64,000 bases of DNA from Brachypterus glaber (GCA_958510825.1 OY294047.1:45243365-45307364), one strand, 5' to 3'. Positions 8,885 to 20,105 are shown, counted from the first letter of the stretch. Translations and numbers: made by a program. The notes: generated by a model not told the origin, from the letters alone.

Positions 8885-9775
8885 ATGCTTAAATCAAGCA
8901 ATTGTTATGATGAAAAACTAAGATTAGATTGCACAAGAAATACTACTAGTTATGCAAACGATTATAAATGGTACTGCAACAGTAAAGTATTTGAAGTCGA
9001 TAGAAAAAAAGAATTCATAGACGTTCCTAAAAAGAACCCTCCTGACCAAATTTATGTAGATTCAGAAACATTTTATTCCTGGAAAAAAGATGTTTATATA
9101 CCATTTAATCTATGTTGGTCTCACAAACCAAATTCTCATGATCACGATGCAAATGATGCTCTAGCTATTGACGAGAAAAGAGCTGAAGTGATCCGTACAA
9201 GACCCCGTATTTATATGTCCCCGAGTGTTGCAATTGATGACGTCTCAGATCTAAAAGAAAGGCAAAAAATTATTGATTACATGTACACCACTGAATGGAG
9301 GAGTTATGAAAAAGAAGCATGTCTACCCTCCCCTAGAAAAGCAAAAGCTACTGATGTTATTGTTAAGGGAAGTGAAAGCGTGCCTTACAAAGTAGACTTG
9401 TTTGGTCCTTTATCTGAAAAGTGGATTCGATCAGCTAAAAAGTGGGATGATGACCAAAACAGATGCTGTGTTGATCCTACTGAAGCGTTTTGGATACACA
9501 AAGACCCACCAGTAAAGTGTGGGGCTTGTGTAAACCCATTGAAGAACATAGTTTCCAAGGAAGTATCAGATGAAATACATAATCTAATCAGTGACGATAA
9601 GTTGAGACCTGAGCACGATATTAGATGTGCAACATTTGCTGGATATAAACCTCAATCTACCGATTCTGTTCCCCTTGCTAAATCGACTGTTTCTTATCTT
9701 TCCCCGTTTTTGTCCACTTCTCAACTGAGAGATGCCATTTTAAAGGATGAAATCAAGCACAAAAGGGAAGAATGA
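8885..9775 (+). CDS. Uncharacterised intact ORF, 296 residues, probable host gene
   Basis: I do not recognise this protein. The frame is open from 8867, but the first ATG (8885, context AAAAATGC) starts the protein MLKSSNCYDEK. The coding part is clearly richer in G+C than its surroundings and has no stops for 297 codons. It has no signal peptide, membrane segment or obvious domain. It is rich in Lys, Asp, Glu, Trp and Cys. Noticeable blocks are ETFYSWKKDVYIPFNLCW near residues 60-75, RPRIYMSPSVAIDD near 105-118, EKWIRSAKKWDDDQNRCC near 180-197, and a C-terminal SYLSPFLSTSQLRDAIL ending in EIKHKREE. A candidate intron acceptor (T-tract then CAG) lies at about 8834-8844, just upstream, so a 5' non-coding exon is possible. 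An AATAAA lies at 9892-9897, 117 bp after the stop. The composition is compatible with a cytoskeletal or axonemal structural protein, but that is only a guess. The alternative is a retrocopy of a spliced gene, since it has no introns. Confidence 0.7.
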   Translation: MLKSSNCYDEKLRLDCTRNTTSYANDYKWYCNSKVFEVDRKKEFIDVPKKNPPDQIYVDSETFYSWKKDVYIPFNLCWSHKPNSHDHDANDALAIDEKRAEVIRTRPRIYMSPSVAIDDVSDLKERQKIIDYMYTTEWRSYEKEACLPSPRKAKATDVIVKGSESVPYKVDLFGPLSEKWIRSAKKWDDDQNRCCVDPTEAFWIHKDPPVKCGACVNPLKNIVSKEVSDEIHNLISDDKLRPEHDIRCATFAGYKPQSTDSVPLAKSTVSYLSPFLSTSQLRDAILKDEIKHKREE

Positions 9776-9891
9776 AAGAAAATGATTATTCATATTTATT
9801 TTATACAATTTACATTCACATAATATAAAATGTTTATATAATATTCATCTTAATTTTTATAATAAGTGGTTCTACTATACTTATTTATCAA

Positions 9892-9897
9892 AATAAA
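9892..9897 (+). terminator. Polyadenylation signal AATAAA
   Basis: A canonical hexamer 117 bp after the stop codon of the 8885-9775 ORF, followed by A/T-rich sequence. Its position is right for 3' end formation. Confidence 0.5.
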
Positions 9898-9944
9898 GGC
9901 AACAAACGATTTTTAACAAACGTAAATAAAAATAAAATCTTGCC

Positions 9945-10175
9945 TTGTCGTTGAAAATCCATTTTCTTCATTCCCATCTGGATTTATTTCCTGACAACTT
10001 AGGCGAAACTAGCGACGACAAAAGAGAACAACTACATCAAGATTTACAAAGAATTGAGAAAAATTACAAAGGTTTTTGGGATGAAGGTATGCTGAGTGAT
10101 TATTATTGGTCTCTTAGACGTGAGAGGGACCTAAAAAATTACAAACGACGCAGTTCCACTGCTCTTCATTTTTGA
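9945..10175 (+). pseudogene. C-terminal fragment of a transposon-associated insect protein family
   Basis: The frame encodes about 76 residues with SLKIHFLHSHLDLFPDNLG, then REQLHQDLQRIEKNYKGFWD and DYYWSLRRERDLKNYKRRS. This pattern (HFLHSH.D.FP.NLG ... HQD ... Y.G.W ... DY.W.L.R) is one I know from many multi-copy arthropod ORFs of unknown function that behave like repeats. There is no ATG; the frame opens with TTG at 9945 and the 5' portion is missing, so this is a remnant. It ends at TGA, followed shortly by AATAAAG and a (GTAA)n run at 10198-10215. Confidence 0.55.
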
Positions 10176-10197
10176 TTTTTGGTACTTTTGCAAATAA

Positions 10198-10216
10198 AGT
10201 AAGTAAGTAAGTAAGA
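10198..10216 (+). repeat. Short (AAGT)n microsatellite
   Basis: About four to five copies of AAGT/GTAA immediately after the TE-associated fragment. It could be the 3' tail of a retrotransposed sequence. Confidence 0.6.
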
Positions 10217-10442
10217 AACCTGACCTGATAGCAAAAAACGGATTGCGGATTCGTTATCAGCGCCAAAAGTTACCTAAAAACCTACTTTAAGCTGCTTGAG
10301 TCAAAAACCGTGTAAACTTGTGTTATTCAATCATTATTTTACATCTGTTAAATATGATAATAATGTGTTCATGTTTAATATTCATTGTAATTTTTGGTGT
10401 GAGAACAAACAATGTTTATTATAAATTAATGAATACATAAAC

Positions 10443-10460
10443 TGGCGCAGTCGGTAAAGC
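10443..10460 (+). other. Possible LTR-retrotransposon primer-binding site
   Basis: The sequence TGGCGCAGTCGGTAA is the type of tRNA-complementary primer site found just after the 5' LTR in several insect Ty3/gypsy elements. The 250 bp upstream could be a decayed LTR, but I see no clean TG...CA boundary or second LTR. There is no gag or pol downstream, because a SINE follows at 10561. Treat it as a remnant at best. Confidence 0.3.
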
Positions 10461-10560
10461 CATTTCTTTAATTTATTTGTTTTCGTATATGATTCTTACC
10501 ACAAACTTCTTCTGAAGATATTTTCCTGTATTAAAATTATTTTTTACATTTACATTTTTG

Positions 10561-10820
10561 TTTAACCTAGTACTATTCTACTTAATTAAGCATCCCCTAA
10601 GTCCAGGACTTGTGTGGCCTAGTAGTAGAGGGAACCACCGGCTTTAATTGACTTTTGAACCAATTTATAGGGAGTGTCCGCTTCACTTACGCCTTCGCCA
10701 AATTTCAATTAATAATTAACTGAAAAAGGCAAATCGGCGCCGTTGAAAATCGATCTCACGCTATTTTGGGTAGTAAACTCGTCAAGTACGACGCGGTAGT
10801 CCACTACACCAATCCTCCCA
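10561..10820 (-). mobile_element. tRNA-derived SINE, full-length, minus strand
   Basis: Read on the minus strand, the element starts at 10820 with TGGGAGGATTGGTGTAGTGG (RNA polymerase III A box) and has a degenerate B box region near 10740-10760. It then has the body TTTGCCTTTTTCAGTTAATT and the segment with GGCGAAGGCGTAAGTGAAG, and ends with AATTAAGTAGAATAGTACTA. The copy at 22992-23170 lacks about 75 bp of the body and keeps a cleaner B box. SINEs are transcribed by Pol III and moved by a partner LINE, which I cannot identify here. Confidence 0.85.
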
Positions 10821-11168
10821 TTATGATACAACAAGAAATATATTCGAAGATATATCTAGATTCATAGATTGATATTATCTCGTGAGATCGACACACATTT
10901 AAAAGATAAATAATATAATAATACCAGTTAATAACTATTATATGGGTATAATAGATTTAACAGATAATACTGAACCAATTAACTTAATAACTGTACTTTA
11001 ATGCAACTTAAAATGCTTTAGAAAAGATGAAACTTTCTTTTGAATTCTGATATATTGATTCTTAAATCCGAATTTCCTAATATATATATATATAATAAAG
11101 TCCAAACATAAGACGGTGTAGGGTGATTGGACCGGTTATCCGGCCACGACCCCTTCTTGGCCAATTTC
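10821..11168. other. No gene seen
   Basis: AT-rich DNA with a short (AT)n run near 11080. Nothing else is supported. Confidence 0.5.
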
Positions 11169-11573
11169 AATGGAGATTTCTCCCGTTAGATTAGACAGGG
11201 ACAAAAGTTCTACCCAAAAAGGATAGAAGACATACATACACTCCCACTTCCACCCAACCAAACAAATTCTGTATTTGTTCTTTGTTGAACAAATACAATA
11301 TTTACTTGGCCGGGCGAAAAGTGTAACTATATTAAAGAAATTACTGGCGCCATCTAAATTTTAGTAGAATTATCTTATTCTACAGATTCACATTAGCTAT
11401 GTTCGTTCCTACCGCTCACTGCTACACTTTCCGGCCAACCAAATAAATACTGTATTTGTTGTATACAGTATGTATACAGTATTTATTTGGTTGGCTGGAA
11501 AGTGTAGCACAAATGAGATAGAGATAGGGTAGACGTCTTTTGTTTCATAATTCTAGTTGTAGAGAGCTCCATA
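11169..11573 (-). mobile_element. Double-hairpin MITE, copy 1
   Basis: One of four copies (others 29405-29820, 34776-35189, 43214-43620; this one is inverted relative to them). Termini are short and imperfectly inverted (AATGGAGATTTCTCCC and AGAGAGCTCCAT). Inside are two separate hairpins built from related sequence. One has arms containing CCAACCAAATAAATACTGTA; the other, weaker, has CCAACCAAACAAATTCTGTA against TACTTGGCCGGGCGAAAAGT. Between them lies the conserved block ACTGGCGCCATCTAAATTTT. No transposase is encoded. Target duplication is not obvious. Confidence 0.8.
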
Positions 11574-11766
11574 TTGAAAACACATTTTTCTGTGTATATT
11601 TAATAATTTTAAGCCCTTGATGAACTTAGTTTTAATCTGCGTACGGAATGAGCGACCAACCGAAGATCTGTTATCGCAAATTGCGTTTCGCAAAACCATG
11701 GTTTGCAACTGTAATATAGTCATACACACAGCGGTATAAAGTCAAATTATATCTCCGTAAACTAAA

Positions 11767-12141
11767 CAGTAGTAGTAGTAAATTTTTGGGTTGGCCAAAG
11801 CCGGACAACTAGGCCATTTCTGGCCCTTTTTGTCACCCCAGGCAATCCCAGCCATTTACTAATTTGAGTCCTTGAACCTGCCCGTCCTTTCAATAAAGGT
11901 CAGGATATTGGCCCAGGGGAGATCTCTTAGTTCCTCTTGGTTGAGTCTTTAAGTTTCAAAGACTTGCAACCTGATCCTGTCGTATCTGACGCACTCGGCT
12001 ATAAAATGAGAGGATGTTTCATCCTCTCCGCACTCTGGGCATAGCGGACTCTCTAGAATCCGCGTTGTTGCCAGGTGCTTCCTTAGACTGCAGTGGCCCG
12101 TGAGGACCCCTACAAGTTGTCTGAGTGCAGTTCTTCCGTTT
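11767..12141 (-). mobile_element. 5'-truncated non-LTR retrotransposon, RNase H/3' end, with target duplication
   Basis: On the minus strand it encodes a degraded C-terminal region: LRQLVGVLTGHC, then RKHLATTRI and ESAMPRV-type frames and PLLKGRAGS, as in the RNase H-like region of Jockey/I/R1-group ORF2 proteins. The same sequence on the plus strand is at 50054-51292. It ends with a (TAC)n tail (11767-11777 read on the minus strand). It is flanked by TCCGTAAACTAAA at 11754-11766 and 12142-12154, an exact 13-bp duplication made by target-primed reverse transcription. Confidence 0.8.
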
Positions 12142-12154
12142 TCCGTAAACTAAA

Positions 12155-12583
12155 AAATTGAGTGTTATTTTACACTCTCTTTAAATTATTACGTATTTAT
12201 CACACTCATAATATATAATTTCCGCAGCATATTTTTATGTCAACGTTTGTGCATAGCCGCCACCGACTAACTACCATTTAAAATTAAAATTACGATCTAG
12301 ATGGCTTCAAATCCCGCTCGTAGATACTAGCGCCTTTTGGTCAATACGTAAAAAGATTGTTCATGGTTTAGAGTACCGATTAACAACGTATACCTAAGAT
12401 AATTATATTTATTATCTAATAATATATTTAAAAAAAAAAATAAATTTTGCAATCTCCCGGTAAATGAATACCAAAAATGCGGTCTCTAATTATATTTAGG
12501 GATTTTGCAGCCTTATGTTTCACCAGTTTGCGAAGTTGCTGCTATGAAATCAAGCTTATTATATGCAAAACATGACTTTTATA
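12155..12583. other. No gene seen
   Basis: AT-rich intergenic DNA without a supported feature. Confidence 0.5.
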
Positions 12584-12585
12584 TA

Positions 12586-13287
12586 CAGAGCGGTCCAAAA
12601 GTCTCCCCCCCTCTTAACTTTTGAACCAGTTGAAATATCGACTTTTTGGGACTTTTAAAAAAGACAACTTAAACTATCTTTTAGCATATATTTAATACTT
12701 TCAGCTCTTAAAATGTGGGCATGGGGGCACATTTTTTTAAATGGAAAGGGGGGTCGTGTAATACATCATTTTAAAGCTTATAAAATTCTCCATTTAACTC
12801 CATATTTTTAAATTAAAAAAAAATGGTTTTAAAATAAGGTTGAAAATGGGTATTAATGTCAAAATTCCTCTAAAAAAAAACAAATAATTTTTTAAAAATG
12901 CCTAATTTCATCATAAAAAAATGTTAATTATACTTTTAAACTAATTTTAGTTGACATAAATAAAAATTTATAAAATAAACTTAAAAAATCGAATGTTTTA
13001 GCACTAAAAATTGAAAAATCAAAACCTTTAAAAACATTTTTAAAAAATTTAAAAATGTTAGTTTGAATAGAGAATTTTATAAGCTTTAAAATGATGTATC
13101 ACACAACCCCCCTTTCATTTAAAAAAAATATCTCCCCATGCCCCCCTGTCCACATTTTAAGAGCTGAAAATATCAAATATATGCTAAAAGATATTTTAAG
13201 TTGTCTTATTTAAGAGTTCTAAATTTAAAGTCGATATCTCAACTCGTTCAAAAGTTAAAAGGAGGGGGTGACTTTTGGACCGCACTG
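12586..13287. mobile_element. Complete mariner-type MITE (CAGAGCGGTCC ends)
   Basis: A 702-bp element starts CAGAGCGGTCCAAAAGTC and ends GACTTTTGGACCGCACTG, with TA on both sides (12584-12585 and 13288-13289). Inverted homology extends far inward (for example GGCATGGGGGCACATTTTTT against its complement near 13120-13145), so most of the element is one large palindrome. The CAGTGCGGTCC-like ends and the TA target are characteristic of Tc1/mariner non-autonomous elements. Confidence 0.9.
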
Positions 13288-13484
13288 TATATAGTTGGTT
13301 TACGTGTTTTAATTATAAAACGTCTAAAATTTTTTAATTTCCCTTCGGGTATGGTTTAATTTGATATATTTTTTAATTTAGAAGGTATGTTCTATGTAAT
13401 TTTTACATTGTGGCACCGCGCTTGGCTGTTAAAGTCAAATCTAGGCTTTCGAAAAGGACCTGGAGATATTATTCTGCTATATAG

Positions 13485-13705
13485 ACATACACAAAGCGGT
13501 ATATCAGCAGGCTAGGTGCTAATCTCAGGAATGTGGCAGTCGTGGCCGGAGGCGGTTTGGGTGCAACCCACGTAGATGCATTGCAGGCATACACACAAAA
13601 AGATTGGTTTAAAAATCTAAATTTATTCAGTACAAAGGAACCAAGCAAAGAATTACTTAAAACAGGTTCCAAAAAGTGCAAACCAATCTGTCCTTTTTTT
13701 TTTAA
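13485..13705 (+). pseudogene. Possible coding remnant, unrecognised
   Basis: The frame open from 13485 to 13820 encodes RNVAVVAGGGLGATHVDALQ, then AYTQKDWFKNLNLFSTKEPS and KELLKTGSKKCKPICP before the sequence becomes AT-rich and the reading turns hydrophobic and random. The first 70 codons have coding-like composition against a very AT-rich background. There is a TAG stop just upstream (13482-13484) that could be part of an acceptor (CTATATAG). I do not recognise the protein. It may be an exon, an old retrocopy or chance. Confidence 0.3.
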
Positions 13706-13829
13706 TCGTTTAAAGCAAGTACGTGCATTTTTTACTGTAGTACATTTGCTTTTCTTAAGGAGTCTTGAGTTAGCAAAAAAAAGTAAACATTTTTTTACCT
13801 TTCTCGGCGTTTTATGTTAAAAAGCTATA

Positions 13830-14600
13830 TTCCGCAAAAAATCTGTGGGAAAATTTGTGACCACAATAAAGCTTTGAGCTAGACTGCTTTTGAACAAGAA
13901 CTCAGAGCTTTGGGCCATAGGTTCCCCATAAAAAGTTCTCGCATGTGATTTTTTTTAATAAAAGTCGGGTGGAGTAAGAGGGTAAAAACTACATTTTTTA
14001 TCTTTTTTGTTTTGTCCTAAAGAATTTAAAATTTTTCAAAATTTTGTCTTAAATTTTTCCATATATTTTTAATTTTTTGTCCTAAAAATCTTAAAAAAAA
14101 ATATATTTTTTATTCGGAACCCCTGTTAAAATTGGCCTACTGTCAAATTACTTACCTACCTATATGTTATAGTCTATAACTTAAAGATTGTCCATCAACG
14201 ACGATAGTATGTCACAGATCTTGTTCATCAGTCTTGGAACTAGCTTGAGGCTGTCCCTATTCCTATAGCCCTAGCCAATTCATTCATTTTCGTAAAATTC
14301 TACACCCTACATCCCTAAATGCATAGAAGAAATTTTAGGGAATGCTCTGATTAGTCATTTTCGGAAACTTCGAAGAAACTGAAAAAAATTACCATATTTT
14401 TTAAACGAGGGGAGACGGATCAAAAGCCACCATCTACGTTTTAAAAGATGAGTTATTGGTGTTAAAGACATTATCGTGGACTATTTCTCTTAAAAAGTTT
14501 TCCAAAAAGCACTATAGCACTCCTAGTGCAATTTAACATGCTTGTTTCTGCAGAACTGGACTCCAATATGTTAAAGGTCCTATAGGGACACTAGATCTAG
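13830..14600. other. No gene seen
   Basis: T-rich intergenic DNA. Repeated TTTTTGTCCTAAA words near 14010-14085 suggest local slippage only. Confidence 0.5.
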
Positions 14601-15080
14601 GTCTTAAGTAAGTAAGGCCTTGCTTAGTTAAAACCTTGATTAGTTAAAACCTTGATTTAGAGTCCTTACCCTAGTAACATTGATCTTGGACAAGTTTCTT
14701 GACCAGAGTACTTGACAAAGTTTTGTAAAGAATTCTACAATTCTTGAGCAAGAGAATTAATCAAGACAGAATCTTGATGTCCAAAATCCAGACTTGGGCA
14801 AGAGTTTAGCAAGATTCTGGAAGCAGATCGTTTAGCAATACATTGTCAAGTCTGTTCGTCAAGTCAAGAATTTGACAAGATTCTTGGTCAAGAATCATGA
14901 CCTACTCTTGCGCGAAAAACGCTAGAGGTCATGAGCGCGCACCTCTCCCTTGTCAATTTTTCTTGCTACATTCTTGCTCAGGAATCTTGACGAAGTATCT
15001 GTAGCAAGAATCTGTCGACCGTATCTTGCGCCAGATCGATCCATTTACTTGATCAAGAATCTTGAGCCAGACTTGCTCAA
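14600..15080. repeat. Degenerate repeats of (T)CAAGAATCTTGA type
   Basis: The self-complementary word CAAGATTCTTG and variants (TTGACAAGATTCTTGG, GATCAAGAATCTTGA) recur more than ten times, irregularly spaced. It has no clear period and no coding frame, and is probably an old, diverged satellite-like cluster. Confidence 0.55.
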
Positions 15081-15790
15081 GACCTGACAAAAATTGTTAC
15101 TATGGTAATAGTTACTTCTGCGCTTTTTTTGATTGGTTTGGACTACTTCGTATGTCTCGTCGAGAAAGTGTCGACTCCATTTCTTGCTGTGTAGAAACTA
15201 AATTTCGTAAACACTGCTATTGCATGTCTTTACCGTTTTTTTTTCAAGATCTAAGCCACTGGGAGAGCCCAGACGTCGCGATACCAACATGACAAATGCA
15301 AACTACTTTATCATAAAAAGACGTGAATGTAAAGGAAAAGTGACAGGGTTATTTACTTTGTAAAATTGGATACATGTTTATAGATATTCATGATGACTGT
15401 GGAACTTTTTTAGAAAAGTCTAGGACATGTCTTTTTCTGGAAGGAGAAAAACTGACACGTTTTAACTTGGTCAAAAACAAGCCGTTAAAGTTTTTGAAAT
15501 TTTCTGTGAATCAAACATGCTATTTTTTCTTCAAACCCAAAAAAAAAATGGTTGTCACATCATTTATTTTTAAATATTCTTTTAAAAAATTATATTTTTT
15601 GACGAATAAAGTTACAGAACAATAAAATGTGAAAATAAGGTTTTAGTGTTATTTTGCCTATTTAAAACAAAACAAAAAAAAAAATTGAAAAAAAGGATTT
15701 TCAAATGGTAAATTTTTTTCTTTATTTTGTTTTTGCAAAAAACGAAAAAATTTTGAATTTTTTTTAAATGGTAGTTTTTTAATTTTTTTT
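15080..15790. other. No gene seen
   Basis: AT-rich DNA. ORFs of 76 and 83 codons here have background composition and no recognisable motif. Confidence 0.45.
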
Positions 15791-15794
15791 TAAG

Positions 15795-16380
15795 TCACCA
15801 TAACTTTATTGTTGTTGGGGGGATTACTTTCAAAATTAATAGAATTGATCCTTGTAATAAAAGTAATTTTTCCTGAAAAAGTTACGTTAATCAGAATTTT
15901 CTTTCAGCTTTTGTCGATTTTTTTAAAAGTTTAACTTTTTTGTTTTTAGAGAGATTTCTTTCAAATTTGGTAGACTTGATCCTTATAATAAAAGTAATTT
16001 TTCCTGAAAAAGTTACGTTAATCGGAATTTTCTTTCAGCTTTTTTCAATTTTTTAAAAAGTCCAAACCCCCCCATAACTTTTTTGTTGTTGGTAGGATTA
16101 CTTTCAAATTTAGTAGAATTGATCCTTATAATAAAAGTAAATTTTCCTGAAATTAATTAATTAATCGGAATTTTCTTTCAGCTTTTTTCAATTTTTTTAA
16201 AGTCCAAACCATAATTTTTTTGTTTTTGGGGGCATTACGTTTAAAAACAATAGGGATATTCTCCTCATAGAACTTGTTTTTTCCTGAAAATTTCTAGTCG
16301 ATCGGATTATTCGTTCTTGAGCTATCGTGTCCACAAAAAACGTGCCATCAGACAGACAAACGGACATTAAAAAAAGTAGC
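15795..16380 (+). repeat. Dispersed repeat with internal ~130-bp tandem units, copy 1
   Basis: Four diverged units follow each other, each containing GGGGGGATTACTTTCAAA-like sequence, TTGATCCTTATAATAAAAGT, TTTTCCTGAAAAAGTTACGT and TTTTCTTTCAGCTTTT. They end in a unique tail with GAGCTATCGTGTCCACAAA and AGACAGACAAACGGACATTA. The same arrangement occurs inverted at 62745-63200. The gradual decay across units suggests repeated local duplication within a transposable element tail. Confidence 0.7.
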
Positions 16381-16533
16381 TTATTTTTTCATGAAACAAA
16401 TTTATATCCAAGAATTTTTTGTCAAGGACGATTTTTGAAAATTCGAAACTATCGTTTAATACTATTCTACGCACGCACCTAAGACACCTAGGTCTCGTAT
16501 CCCTGCCTAAGACTACCACTACGCACATAATAG

Positions 16534-17048
16534 TATATTAAAGTACTAGTTTCATAAAATACGTTTTTAGAGCACGTTTATAAAACGAGCCGCTTGCGGC
16601 GGGTTTTCTGAAGTACTAGTGCGCTAAAAACGTGTTATGAAACGAGTGCTTTATACAATTTTTTCTATTTTGCTCTAAAATTTAAAAAAACTTACATTTA
16701 AATTGATGACTGATTTAAGGATTTTTGTTTCGAGTTGGCATTACCGTTTTTGTCATGTTTAAAATTCTAAGAATAAATGATATTTTGATATATTTTATAG
16801 TCATGTCTTCTCTTTTTCACTGCCACAACCAAGCCACAATTTTAACAAGATAAAAAATAACGTAAACACAAAATTTTGTAGAAAATTCAACTTTAAAGCG
16901 ACATTGACATTTGCACGGAAAACGCCAAGCGATAAGTAAGGTTGTTGCCAACCCAAAAGAAAAAAAAGTAGAGACCTCTTATGGGCCTATAAGAACACGC
17001 AAAATGCGTGTGATTATCAGCTTATAAGAGTAGCAAAATAGAAAATAG
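16534..17048 (+). repeat. Dispersed palindromic-ended repeat, copy 1
   Basis: About 515 bp matches the inverted sequence at 56925-57446. One end carries nested palindromes (GTACTAGTTTCAT, the GAGCCGCTTGCGGC hairpin, and ATGAAACGAGTGC). The other end carries ATAAGAACACGCAAAATGCG with its palindromic GCGTGTGATTATCAGCTTAT. No ORF. It is probably a non-autonomous DNA transposon. Confidence 0.65.
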
Positions 17049-17444
17049 TTATTTTCATAACTGTGACAATTTACTCATAATTACTCCTGAGGAAGTTTTA
17101 ATTTCGCAAGTAGTGATAATTGCTTTGTCCTTTTGGCGTTATTTGTTCAAAGCTGAACTTGCAGAAATTTATCGACAACCCAGTGTGTCGGCAAATGAGC
17201 CTTATTTCTTTTAACGTACACTCAAGGTGATTGTATTTTTTAACTTTTATGTTTTTGACCCTGAGTCTGGAAACAGATTATTTAATTCGGAATCGAAAAA
17301 CATCATGGCATGTCCATTGTTACGGATGGGCAGTGAAACTTTTACTTTCTTATAAAGAAAGTACTGTGAAATTTTTGTCTTAATTTTTCAAAAACGTCGA
17401 GAAAAATAAAAATAAGCAACAATAGTATTGTTTAACTAAGAGGA

Positions 17445-18015
17445 AAAGTGAAGCTTTTTTTTACTAGTCTGTAGAATTTACGGACGACGCGTAGCGTTTT
17501 TCTTCAAGCATCCTTTTTTTTTTTAATATTAATTTTTGAATTTAATTTATTCAGTAATAAAGTATGTTTTTTTATTACAATAGGCCAATAAAACCCTTTC
17601 GAAATAAACTTAGACCTTCCTTACCTCATTTTAAATTTTTTTTCGTAGGCTAGGTTTCGTACACTTTTCACGATTTCGATGGTAACTTACCTAATATAGC
17701 ATTTGCAATTTCTGAGAGATTTGTAGGTGTTTAAACCATATATTGTTCAATCATTTTTAATCAATTTCACGCAAGGTTTTTGCACAGAATCTCGATCAAC
17801 CACCTGTTTACATAATAAACAAACACGTTTGAAGTATGGCTGTCATCGAAGTCAAAGAGTGCTGCCGCCAGTGGTGGTTTTTCTAACTAACTTTTTATTA
17901 CGGCGTACAACAATGAACTCATTTTTTTACTGTAAAAAAAATAGATCACTTCTAACTAGTGTGTTCAGTTATAAAATATAAACATTTTAGTACGCTTGAA
18001 GAAAAAATATCTTAT
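17445..18015 (-). repeat. Inverted third copy of the piggyBac-like element interior
   Basis: It is the reverse complement of about 40000-40560 (and of 38108-38490), for example TGGCGGCAGCACTCTTTGAC read on the minus strand. It lacks both TTAA-flanked ends. An ORF across it is not conserved as protein between copies, so I treat it as non-coding repeat. Confidence 0.7.
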
Positions 18016-19150
18016 TATTATCTGTCGGTCAATCTGTCTGTCTGTATCCACGATTACTTAAGAACGCTTTAAGCTAGGGACTTGAAATTTGGTAAGCAGA
18101 CGTATTTTTGTATTATCTTGGACGAGTTCGTATTTGAGCAAAATCGTTTGGGTGGGGAGGGGGGCAAAAGGGGGCTTAAATTTTTTGTTTTTGTCGTATT
18201 TTTTTAAATTATTTGCAATAGAAGAAAAGTTTTAAAACCACCTAAATGGTAAAATAAAATTACATAAAAACTGTTATCATTTTGTTTTCATGCCCCCTCC
18301 CCTCTCCCTAGAAATGTAAAACACTGTTTCTGGATATAACCTTTTAATTATTCACATTAGAAGAAAAATTAAAAACCACCTAAAAGGAAAAAAAAACACA
18401 CAAGCAAAATTACAAGTTTCCTCTGTCACGGGATGGGGGAGGGGGCCAAAAATATTCAAACTTGTTTACAGCGATATTCACAGAAAATAAAATCACAAAA
18501 ATTATTAGTTATCATAATTCATGATTAATTTTATTTTTTTTAAGAGAAAATATTCTGGCTCATTCGAGACATATTTTTATTTTTTCGGTTGTTAGTCTTC
18601 TGTTTACATTAAGTCATAGGTAATTGATAATGTCATTTATAAATGCCGAAGAAAAAAATATTGAAGGGGCAAGACACAAATTTTGCCAACTCGTCTAGAG
18701 AATTTACCAACTGCTACAAGACAACATGAAAAACTGAATTTTTTAGGTTAAATTAAACTAAGCGTAATATTTTTATTAAAAGGCTTAAAACCGAAAATCG
18801 ACGGTTTCGCGTGTGATCTTAAATTTTTTGTTTTTTTTATTCACTTCCAAGGCCCATAGGCCATTTAACATGTATTTTTCTGTTTTTTTACATAGCGGTA
18901 TGGGTGTTTTTCTCTACAAAAATCGAACATTGAAAAAAATTCTATAGCGATATAGATAAAAAAAAAGATAGAAAAGGTTACGGATTGGGACATTTTGGAA
19001 AAAGCTTGAGAAAAATTAAAATAAATCATTTCCTTGTTCGTTAGACTGAAACTAAAATGTATGTAAAAATAAAAAAAAAACCTTAATAAATTAATTTCAG
19101 GAAAACGTTAAAAACGTTAGTTATTTTTGTATTAAGAGCGCAAAATGACT
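18016..19150. other. No gene seen
   Basis: AT-rich DNA with two G-rich runs (GGGTGGGGAGGGGGGCAAAA near 18150; GGGATGGGGGAGGGGGCC near 18430) set in otherwise similar local sequence, suggesting a diverged local duplication of about 270 bp. Confidence 0.4.
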
Positions 19151-19154
19151 GTAA

Positions 19155-20105
19155 AGGAGGGTATCGCATTTTGGGCTAAATCGCCTGCAACGATAAGACT
19201 TTACATGCCTAGATACATAAAAAATAAATACTTAGCCAAAATTTCAGCCCTTTTTACATTCCGGAACATACTTTAATTAAATATTTTAATTAAGAATTTG
19301 ACATCTGTCAATGTACGATTTGGCAACATTGCACGAAACTTCAAGTGTCAAATGTCATCTCGTCAAAATTAAAATAACTTTGCATCTTAACTACTACAGT
19401 GTGACCAAAGAAAAGGGTCTGTGTTGTGTGCTCTTGACTATAATATTAAAATATTTTGTAGTGTTTTATTAGTTTTCACAGATTCAATGTACTGTAATTC
19501 AATGTGTAATTAGGCTGGACTTATGTGACTAGTTTCTTATGTTTCAGTACGATTATGGAGTTATTTTTGAGGTATTTATACTAGAATAACACTGTAAGCA
19601 AACCAGCTGTTTCAGCGATAACCCAAAGCATGTAGTTCCTTGGGACAGTGTTACCCAAGACAAGTAGTTTAATGTGTCTTTCAACATGTTAAATTACTTT
19701 ATTTCCATGATATGATTCAAAACTAGATTATGAAAAAGTTACACATAGACTTTTAACTTTTAATATTAATTAAGTATACTTATTTAAAAATAGATATATT
19801 TAATTAATATTGTGTTGTGTTTTTATTATACATTCTACCTAAATGTATTTATGTTGGTTTTTAGACAAACAAAAAATATTGCTTTTTTTCAATATGATAT
19901 CATATTTAGCGTAAGAATAATGCGATGTTGTCGGGTTTACGATAACAAATAATTCCTGAGTTTTTAATTTGTTTTTTCATTTTGTTCTTTATTAACAAAC
20001 AACACAGTTTTTTATCATTTCTTTTCATCATTTTGCAATTTTTTGAACAAAAGCATATTTTTCTTATTAAGCCCAAAACTCCTATTTAAAACGATACCCT
20101 TCTTC
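19155..20105. repeat. Weak inverted-terminal-repeat pair
   Basis: GAGGGTATCGCATTTTGGGC at the left resembles the complement of the right-hand sequence (GCCCAAAACTCCTATT...CGATACCC), with an indel. The interior has no ORF. It may be an old DNA transposon. Confidence 0.35.

Noticed and set aside
17727..17981. 84-residue plus-strand ORF
   Set aside because: It is part of the repeat shared with 38108-38490 and 40000-40480, where the frame is not preserved.
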